A stretch of 64,000 bases of DNA, taken from positions 1 to 64,000 of the forward strand of contig JAQYUZ010000047.1 in the NCBI GenBank assembly GCA_033819885.1, in the 5' to 3' direction. Of this stretch, positions 56,065-64,000 are shown piece by piece (the first letter of the stretch is position 1; each line of letters begins with the position of its first letter). The translations under genes and the position numbers were made by a program. Below the pieces are notes generated by a model. The model saw only the letters and a list, made by a program, of their open reading frames with translations. It was not told the origin of the DNA and made no database searches. This DNA is from Microbotryomycetes sp. JL201. Taxonomy: Eukaryota > Basidiomycota > Microbotryomycetes.

Positions 56065-57362
56065 ATGGACGAGCTACGAAAAGTACCGCCAGTGACGCGC
56101 GCGGTGATTGGGAGCGTGTTGGGCGTGACGTTGCCCGTATTGCTGCACCTCGTGTCGCTGTACCCGTTCATCTTTGTGCCCCACTTGGTCACTCGCAACT
56201 TTCACCTGTGGCGACTCGTAACGGGCTTCTTGTTCGGAGGCAAGGGAATCGCGCTCGTGTTTGACTTGTTCCTGCTCGGCCGAGGCTTGTGGGATTTGGA
56301 AGACAACCACTTTAGGAGAAACACGGCAGACATGGGTCAGCGGGCGGTGCACACAAATTATGAGAAAGCGTACTGACATCTCGTCGGTGCTTAGCTTGGG
56401 CTTTGACGTTGATGGCGGGCGGGATTCTCGTAAGGATCGCCGGTTCAGGCGAATGAGTGCAATTGCTGAGACGAGGCATTCACCGACTAGACACTCAATC
56501 TACCTCTGAGAGGCATGCTGCTTTTCCATCCGCTCTTGCTCGCAGTCACCCACTTGGTCAGCCGAACCGACAGTCGCAGAAATGGTACCATTCTGACCTT
56601 CTCTGGCACAGTGGGGACAAGTCAACGCGACAAGCAGGTGAGCACGCTTTTGTTCAAAGCTTTCGTCGCATTGCTGAGCTGATCGTTGCGCTCTCCTGCG
56701 TAGAGTGTCGTTGTTTGGCATGATCAATTTGCCAGCGCCATACTTCCCGTTCGCGCTCGTCTTGCTCGACATTCTACAAGCAGGCCCAGACTATGCATTG
56801 CAAGCTTTTACAGGAATTGTGGCCGCCCACGCCTATGTGTTTGCTTCAATTGTAAGTCGCTTTTTCGCAAACTTGATTCTCTCAAAATCCCGCTGACTCG
56901 ACAAAACTGCAGATTTACCCGAGACAAAATGCCAACAGACCCTTGTCGCTCATTGCTACCCCCCAGCTGTACGTTTCTCTCTTTGGCACTGGTCAAGATC
57001 CAAACAGAGGCGGAGGCGGAGTCGGAACTTGGGGGCAACGAGGCGGTCACACGATCGGATCAAGCAATCAGTCTTTGGTAACACGAGCCAGAGGATTCTT
57101 TTCCGGCTTGATCGGTAGATCGTCGACAATGACGAGCCAGAGATTGGGGACTGGTTCAGAAGAGCGAAGAAGGGTCAACGAAGCTGCTGCTCGAGCCGCT
57201 GCAGCGAGAACGCAGCAAAGTAGGAAAACTACAGCTCGAGCTGGTTCGAGTACTAGGACAGCGACGAACGAGTCGACTGCGACGACTTCGGCTAGATCTG
57301 ACGCCGGACAAACTCAGGCCGGTCACAGATGGGGTCACGGTCAATCATTAGGGTCAGATTGA
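56065..57362 (+). CDS. DFM1: Derlin (ERAD rhomboid pseudoprotease)
   Basis: ER membrane protein of the Derlin family that helps move misfolded proteins to the cytosol. N-terminal MDELRKVPPVTRAVIGSVLG, then LVSLYPFIFVPHLV, FHLWRLVTGFLFGGKG (the conserved WRLxT), LFLLGRGLWDLEDNHF and, across an intron, AWALTLMAGGIL. Later segments are LLFHPLLLAVTHL, SLFGMINLPAPYFPFALVLL and LQAFTGIVAAHAYVFASI. The tail of about 130 aa is rich in Gly, Arg and Thr with no clear SHP box seen. The longer tail favours Dfm1 over Der1. The catalytic Ser/His of rhomboids are absent, as is normal for derlins. Confidence 0.9.
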
Positions 57363-57438
57363 AGTTTGAGAGACTGCATTGCATTCATTTGACCAGGTCG
57401 GTTCGCTGGTAACGAGGACTGTCCCGATTTTCTTTCAC

Positions 57439-59119
57439 TTAGTTGGGGATCTCACATATGACAACCTTGTCGGTCATGACGCCTGCGATGCTCGATCGAT
57501 CAGCATCGGCGTTGACGAACCATCAAAGCTGCTGCACTTACCGGTCAACAACAGTTTGTTACCGTAGGGCGCGGCCGTTGTCGCACCAGATACCGTCTTG
57601 CCGAGGTCTGCAAAAACTTTTTCCACCTTGTACTTGCTTCCGAGGCTGTGTATCACCAAACCATCAGCGATGCACGATGCCTACAGATATCTTTGGAGAG
57701 AGTAGCGCACTACTGAGCCGATGACGTGTCGTTCGTTACACGGTACACTTCAACCGGAGAGACCACGTTGGAATCCATGCCTGCAGTCTTGAACACTTCG
57801 CCGAGCTTGAGCAAGCTAGGGAAGGACGCGAGCGTGATTGAGCCATCTCGCGCCACGTGTAGATTGTCGACAAGATGGGGCGTCTGTCGAGGCAAAGATA
57901 ATGACGAGCTCAACACATGCCGAGCACTGCGGTCTTTGTCTCTCAAGAGCCTTCTCACCTTGACTGAGTCGACGAGTACGAGCGAATTGTCGCCCGATTG
58001 GATTTCGTAGACGTTCATCTTGCCTTCGCCACAAGACGCTTGGTACAAGAGTTGGCCAGGTCCACGAGCGATGCCGTTCGGGTACAAGATGTTGTCTGCG
58101 GCGACTGAGCAACGAGGCGAGCTGCCAGAGGCGTCACAGTAAATAATGTCGGTGGGCACTTGCTTGAGTTGCTCGAATGCGCGAGTCTGTGGAGCAGCAC
58201 GACGTTGGCAAGTCAGATGTCAAGCCTGTTTCTGTGGCAACAGGCGCTCTGGCGTACCCAGTGAACCTTGTAACGATGGTCGTTTGACACGTAGAACGAC
58301 CTCTCGCCCATCGCCACAAGGTTATTTGGGGTCCTGATCAGGGGATGTTCGACCGACTTGACCCAGTTCAGCTCCTTGTCGCCCATGCGAGTCTCGAAGA
58401 TTTCAATGACCGAGCTTGCGCCGACTTTGGGTCCGAGCGAACGATCTTTCGGCGGTCGATGAGAGTTGACAAACACTGTCAACCGATGGCGGTCCGACGG
58501 ACTCTGGTAGACCTCGATCGCATGCAGATTAAGGTTGTTGAGAGCTTCTGGCGGCATGTTTCTGATCTTGAGTTTTTCGTGTTTGTGTGTGTTCAAGTCG
58601 AGCAGGTAGATGCCGTCCCGGCTGACGGCGGGGAGAGCGCTCGAGTTGAGGTGCAAGACTGCTGGAAGCCATGCTTGGCGAGACTCGAGTGGCGTACACG
58701 GTCTTTTATCGGTAATTTTGATGTCAGTGCTTGTTGTGCAATGCGAATGTTTGCCCTCGTGACGTCGTTGTGCGGCCCGAACTTAACGCGCGCTCGGGCC
58801 CCGCACGAGCCGGTATGCCGGCAAGGTTTTCTCACGACTTACAGGTACGCGAGGTGGTGCTGGTCATCGATCCAGGCGTCTTCACAGCCATACAGGCCTG
58901 AGCATGATTGACCCGATATTAGTCATTGAGACATGAGCGAGGCCGTCATAGCCGCCGGGCCAGCGAAGCAAACTCGCCCGAGATGGTCTGGCACCGATCA
59001 TTGTTGAGCGGCACGACCGTCTTGCCTATGCCGAGCAGCTTGGCTGTCGGGTACAGATAGCCACCGATGGCAGCGCTCAGCGCCAGGGGGATCGCCGCAG
59101 CAGCCACGAGCGACGGCAT
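57439..59119 (-). CDS. Paraoxonase-like six-bladed propeller protein
   Basis: Member of the arylesterase/paraoxonase (PON) family, which holds calcium in a beta-propeller. N-terminal anchor MPSLVAAAAIPLALSAAIGG, then CQTISG. Core strands: LEACEDAWID (calcium-site Glu/Asp), GIYLLDLNTHKHEKLKI, LNLHAIEVYQ, RTPNNLVAMGERSFYVSND (the PON Asn-Asp pair), ILYPNGIARGPGQLLYQAS and TPHLVDNLHVARDGSI. The last exons give GATTAAPYGNKLLLTG-VMTDKVVICEIPN, the usual C-terminus. Conserved fungal homologues are of unknown substrate; lactonase activity is plausible. About seven exons. It is convergent with the Derlin gene, 76 bp away. Confidence 0.88.
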
Positions 59120-59378
59120 TCTTGGGGTGGACGAGAAAGGCTCAGCTCGGGCGGGCGGGAGCCCCACACGCCTGCGTACGGGGACCCGGCATCGCAATCG
59201 AAGTGTTCACAGGAGATGACAATGCAAGTCAGCAGTAACAATGAGACGAAATTGGGTGAAACGACGAGCAGAGAGAATAAAGTCATGCAAAGGAAGCGAC
59301 GAGGGAAACAACGGGCCCGGGTATCGCACTCTATGAGGAGAAGAAAGTACACTATATAGTCGATGGCAGATCCATTCG

Positions 59379-62300
59379 TCATCGTGTCACACGCTTGGCG
59401 CGGTCAGAGCCCACCAACAGTTGCTCAAACAGGCCAGCAGCCGCTTGCGCCGTCTTCATCTGTCGAGCAAGACGCGGTCAACAATCGCGTTCCGTTCAAA
59501 AGTCAAAGAGCCATGACAGGGAGCAACTCACCTGCAGCATATAAATAATGCCAGTTCGATCACCCTTGTCACTCAATTCGACCGCAACACCCGTCTTGCC
59601 GACGCATTCAACCGCATCCGTCATGATGATTGTAGAAATCACAGTCTTGTTGCTCTTGTCATGCTCGACGACCAATTGCTTCGTCATCGACGGCGAAGAC
59701 AAGTACAGTTTGAGCTTGCCAGTTCCCACAGCCTTCCATTGTCCATGGTTCTGTTGTAAAAACAGCTTGCAGCGCATCTGCGCAGTCACAGTCGTTCGCT
59801 CGGGCGCGCCGCTCAGCTTTGTAGGGGAACAAGGCGGGCTGCCGAAATCATCACCGCCATCAGGCACGCCAGGTCCATACGCGCTCCCTGGTGCAGAATT
59901 TGACCTTGCTTCCTCAATGCGTGCCGAGGGCATTCGAAACTGTCTCTGCCCTTGTTCTCGCAGTCCGTCAGCCGATTTGGAGCGGTATATAGAATTGCCC
60001 GGTGACAGCAAATCGTTGGTCGAGCGAGACGACGGTGTAGGCCCACTGCCTCGTGCACCGCCGAATCCCATGCTTCTCGTCTCAAACTGGCCATAGCCTT
60101 TGCCTGGCAGCGGAGGCGGATCAGGAAAGGACCGCTCAGTCCATTGAGATGCGAATGAAGACGTTGATTTGACACTCTCCGAGTGATGAAGCGATCGATC
60201 AAAAGGCGACGGACCTCGAGGCGGGCGGGCGCTTTCTGCCGGAGGAGCCGATTGCAACGCTTGTTGTGATGCACCGAACGGCGACGACCGACCGCTGTGA
60301 CCGTGCGCGCTTGGCGATGATCGTTGCGTGTAGTCTGATGGGGGGTACGCGGGCGACATGGGATATGGCGCTGAGGATCCAGACGATGCTGATACCGGAG
60401 CTCGAGGAGGATACGAGGGACTGACATTGCCGGAGAATGCTCTCCGAGGGTCGCCATACGGTTGCTGTCTCGAAGGCGGAGCGCTTGCAAACGGCTCTGA
60501 CGGTAGTCGAAGCTCTGGCTTGACGGGCGACGCTGACCGCAGGGCGTCGACTGGAGATGTCGCGCCAGGGTCGGGCATGTGTCCTTGCCCTCGACCTCGC
60601 ATCGAATCCGAGGACGACCCAGTCGTGTCTACACGGAGTGGCTCTCGGCCTGGCTGAATGGTTGCGCCGCCCGGCTGGGTTGTATTTCGAGAGGAAGTTG
60701 AGTCGGCTCGATTTGCTGCATGACCGTCTGAAAGATCTCGGTCAGACTCCGGAACCATCAACACCTGCAAAGTTCAGACTCACTGTTGACTCCAAATGCG
60801 ATGGCGTCTTCGAATGCCGCTTTCCACTCGCCCGCAGCAAATGCGTCTGCTGTGCGAACTACAAGTTTTTCCTTGCGCATGATCGTGACTTCGAGCTCGT
60901 TCTTTGAGGCACCGCCAGCCACTCTGAGATGCTTTCCGGCGAGGGGCGGAAACATAAGCCACATGTCTGGCCCGTCGTCGACTCCGTTGAATTGCCGAGA
61001 GCGGTCTTCGGCGGTCATATGTCGACAAACGAGGAACAAGTCCGTCAAAAGCAAGATGTGCGCGTTGCGATACACAACTTCTCGCTGTCTCGGATCTGAA
61101 CTTGGTACGAAAGATATAGAAACATCAGCCGAGCGTCGAATTTGGCGTTGAAAGGGCAAGCCAGGGGGGGCTATCTGCAGTTTGCATTTCTGTAGGGCGA
61201 GAAATCAGTCAAATATGCCACTCACAACCACCGCATCAGTGTCTCACTTTTGGAGTCATGGTAAAAATGTCCAGAACTCTGTCCGTGCTCAGCCGCCGCT
61301 CGAGCTCATCAATATACATTGTGGCTGACCGATTGGCCGCAATGTGAGTCATGGCCGACGTATTGGCGGTCGACGCTCCTGTCGCAGAAGATGATCGCAG
61401 GCTATGAAAGCTGTAGAGGTGCGTTGGTCAGCAACCTCCCTCCCCAGAGTCCAGATCGTTGCTCACCTGCTTGCTGAGCTGTCCCCTCTAGCACTCTCGC
61501 CACTACTCCGCTCTTCGCTCCCACCGCTCGGCACGCTAGGCTGCTCCAACGGTTCCGAAGGATTTCTGATTGTCTCTGCACTTGACTGCGACGTCGCTAC
61601 AGCATGTGTCGGCCCATCTGGTCTGGACGGACTTATCGGGCTTTGAGCGCCAGCATTCCGCCGAGCGAACAAAGGCAAAGTCGTGTCCTCTCCCTCGCCA
61701 ACAGGTCTCGCAGCACTCTCAGTGCACCTTTGCAATAGCCGATCTATCTCGGCGTTTGCTTCCAGCAGGATGCCGTGATCGCTGCGCCCTTCCTGTGTGC
61801 TCTTGAGCAACCTCGTGTATAATTTCCGGTAGTACGTCAGCCGCGTCTTCGGCAAAGCAAACAACGTGTCGAGCGTTATCCTTTGTTGCGGCTCTGATCT
61901 TGGTATGGTATTGGGCCAGCTAAGGCCATCGAGCACGGGCGCAAGATCAGGGTTCGATTGTACTGGTCCGTAGAGGTCGAATGATGATCGTATTGTAGAC
62001 GCGTACTTTGCATACGCAGGTGAAATATCGGGGATGAGGCGCATCAAGAGGTCGCCCAGTGCTTTTGGAGAAGCCGGATTCGGACCGATCTCGTCCAGTT
62101 TCTGGTGAATATCAACGTCAATACTGACACTAGAAGATGCAACCCTCCCGAACGCACAGATAGAAGGTTCTTATTTGTTCGATACACGCCTTCGATTGCT
62201 CGAAACATGGTGTCGAGCGCTGGTGGCGGAAAGTTTGTGCGTGACCAAGCGGCAGCGACGCGCTGAGGCCCGGCAAGTCGCACCGTCAGCTCATGAGGGG

Positions 62301-62858
62301 ACACAAAATGCTGGTCTCCTCGGCGCTCACCTTGATGATGACGCTGAGATCGTCAACATAGAGAGTCTCTGTCTCGATCAAGTCTTCAAGCGGATTCAGA
62401 CGCCTGGCTGCAGATTGCGTCGTCGCTGGTTGCGGCACAAGCGTGGAAGAAGGTGCTGGCTGCTGCGGCACGCGCGGGAGCGGTCTCGCGTCAGGTGTTC
62501 TCGGTGGCCCATTCGCAGAAGTTGACCGAAAGCCGTACGATACCGCAGACGACGACATGGGAGAGGCAAAGCGCGTGGCAGACGCTGAGCCGATACCTGC
62601 CATGCTGCCAAAGTATGATGTCGGGGCTGCGCTCGTACCAGGCGCACTTGAGGGCGAATTGAAGCCGAGGCGCGCGTGCGTCTGAGCAGGCGGCATACCA
62701 CCAGTCGCGCTGAAGGAGGGCCGAGGACGCGTCGATGACATGTACAGTGGCGTTTGCGTTGCGGTCGGTGACCCGACTGAGCCGCCAGGCAGGGGCGGCA
62801 GCGCGAGCGAGCTCAGGTCGAGCGGCGGCGGCTTGATCGCGCGCTGCTCGGCCATCAT
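59379..62858 (-). CDS. RhoGEF (Dbl-homology) protein
   Basis: Guanine nucleotide exchange factor for a Rho/Cdc42-type GTPase. The N-terminus is disordered and Pro-rich (MMAEQRAIKPPPLDLSSLAL). The DH domain starts at PLEDLIETETLYVDDLSVII, continues RVAAAWSRTNFPPPALDTMF and LPKTRLTYYRKLYTRLLKST, and is followed by a PH-like region with KCKLQIAPPGLPFQ, VVYRNAHILLLTDLFLVCR and KLVVRTADAFAAGEWKAAFE. A long Ser/Pro-rich linker leads to a second PH/RanBD-like fold at the C-terminus: MRCKLFLQQNHGQWKAVGTG, KLKLYLSSP and VAVELSDKGDRTGIIYMLQ. Polarity or cell-wall signalling is likely. The ATG at 62858 is chosen because the apparent longer start is TTG. Confidence 0.85.
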
Positions 62859-63463
62859 TGAGAGCAAGCTAGGCCCGCGGCTAGCTAACGACGAAATGCG
62901 TCAGCCGTTTTGAGCTTGCTCGCGTCGTCTGCTGCCTAGGTGCGCTCGCGAGCGGCGCGAGTTTGGTCGGACGCGTTTGCGAGCTGCGGCGTCGGAGGAT
63001 AATCCGCCGCCTGCGAGCAAGGCAACGCAGCAGGTCCGAGATCAGTTCAAGTGGACAGCCACGAGAGTCTGGCCGCGTCGTGTGCAGCTTGTGCTGGGCT
63101 GCGGCAGCGTCCGAGCCTCGACTCGAGAGGCGCGTGCGTTCAAAGACGATGTGCGAGGCAACAGATCGCCCGATTCGTGGCACGAACACTGCACCGGGGC
63201 TGTAGAAACCTGGATTGAAAGCGATAGCTGTTTATGTTTCTCCTTTTCTCCTTGAATCTCATAAATGCTGCATTCCAGCCTCTCCACATCTCGTGCGCTT
63301 CCGAACAAATAAAGCAATACAGCCCCTGCTGTTGTTCGTCAGTAGCTTTGGTTCTGACACGGCTTCGAGGACCTTTGCATTGGCCTCGGTCATTGGGCGA
63401 CACGCGCCTCGACGCGTCAAACTCGACGCGGGCGTCATCGAAACGCTGCCACGCTCCTCGGTC
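62859..63463. other. Divergent promoter between RhoGEF and CENP-X
   Basis: About 600 bp with many overlapping frames in both directions and no recognisable product. It should hold both promoters. Confidence 0.5.
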
Positions 63464-63951
63464 ATGGCCGATGGCAGTGCGACGACGGATGCGCCGACTT
63501 ACAAACATGTAAGCAGCACCATCTCTTCATCCTCGAGAGCGCTACTGCTTAGCCGCTCGCGTGCAGGAGCTGATCGAGGAAGTCTTCAAGCTTGTACAAG
63601 ACCGCAATACACGAAGTGAGCTGGCTATGCGCGATCCGCAGGGCGACATCACGTCCCCTGACAGGTACTGCTCGATTCTATTACCATCGTCGTGTAGCGT
63701 CACCGGCCGCTTTACACTTGTCGAGTGAATACCTGCGCCTCTTCACGGTAGAGGCCATCCATCGCAGTGCAGAAGTATTTCAACGAGGAAAAGAGCAGCA
63801 AACTACAGCCGTCGCGGGGCCCCAATTGCTCGAGGTGAGTGGCAGAGCACACAGTGGCACTGAAGATTGGACCTCCGCTCATGTAAGCTTCATGCACAAG
63901 GTCAAGCACCTTGAAAAGATTGTCGCAGGTTTGCTACTCGATTTCAATTGA
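63464..63951 (+). CDS. MHF2: Centromere/Fanconi histone-fold protein CENP-X (MHF2)
   Basis: Small histone-fold protein that pairs with MHF1/CENP-S at kinetochores and on branched DNA with FANCM/Mph1. Four exons (63464-63508, 63567-63615, 63698-63834, 63901-63951) sum to 282 nt, or 93 aa. The product reads MADGSATTDAPTYKH, ELIEEVFKLVQDRNTR, SPAALHLSSEYLRLFTVEAI, HRSAEVFQRGKEQ, LLEVKHLEKIVAGLLLDFN. The final LEKhhxxLLLDF is the hallmark of this family. Intron choices were set by keeping this order in frame. Confidence 0.9.
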
Positions 63952-64000
63952 TTGACAAGGAGAGATCTAGAGCCGAATTTCGGTTCAACAGCCAAAGCTT
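63952..64000. other. End of window
   Basis: Only 49 bp of 3' flank of MHF2 remain; nothing can be said about the next gene. Confidence 0.6.

Noticed and set aside
1-64000. Search for CRISPR arrays, prophage, insertion sequences, retroviral or Polinton-like remains and toxin genes
   Set aside because: None seen. The sequence is a eukaryotic chromosome end, and the only repeats found are the telomere, the small family near U2 and the tRNA pair.

Overview
The window starts with a tract of CCCTAA telomere repeats (1-78), so it is the left end of a linear chromosome. The DNA is GC-rich, dense in genes and rich in short introns, most of them about 50-100 nt. The gene set is eukaryotic and fungal: a Pucciniomycotina- or Ustilaginomycotina-like basidiomycete, probably yeast-like, fits best. 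The species cannot be fixed from the sequence alone. All gene models were spliced by eye from reading frames, splice signals and family alignments recalled from memory. For the models where I summed the exons (PRE8, the TPMT-like enzyme, MED31, RHB1, the double GNAT, CENP-X), the lengths divide exactly by three.

Layout. 0.9-7.5 kb: PRE8 (proteasome alpha2) only about 0.8 kb from the telomere, a thiol methyltransferase, an unknown disordered protein and an ACAD10/11-like small-molecule kinase. 7.6-13.5 kb: three minus-strand genes for an MFS transporter, a SLAC1/SSU1-type anion channel and a lipase-like hydrolase. 13.8-17.8 kb: MED31, ferrochelatase and RHEB. 18.1-21.8 kb: a protein with two fused GNAT domains and a histidine acid phosphatase. 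22-30 kb: two large WD40 genes, HIR1 and UTP21. 30-36 kb: ATG18, an unrecognised lower-GC gene and an RTA1-like membrane protein. 36.5-44.2 kb: the two-BIR protein BIR1, a type II PI 4-kinase and a makorin-like E3.

44.2-45.5 kb is a gene-poor island holding U2 snRNA, a divergent tRNA-His(GTG) and several copies of a short repeat with an A-rich flank. 45.5-49.7 kb: two tandem secreted berberine-bridge-like oxidases. 50.8-51.8 kb: an AKTIP/FTS-like UBC-fold protein and a second, identical tRNA-His on the other strand. 52.2-57.4 kb: a TMEM242-like protein, a gamma-butyrobetaine-hydroxylase-like dioxygenase, a CDC26-like APC/C subunit and a Derlin. 57.4-64 kb: a paraoxonase-like protein, a RhoGEF and CENP-X/MHF2.

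Most genes are unlinked housekeeping functions, as is usual in fungi. The most unusual observations are three GC-AG introns inside PRE8 plus one in BIR1, an 8-nt microexon in ferrochelatase, an exon-for-exon internal duplication that made a double GNAT protein, a dioxygenase whose usual zinc-binding cysteines are replaced, and the repeat island around U2.
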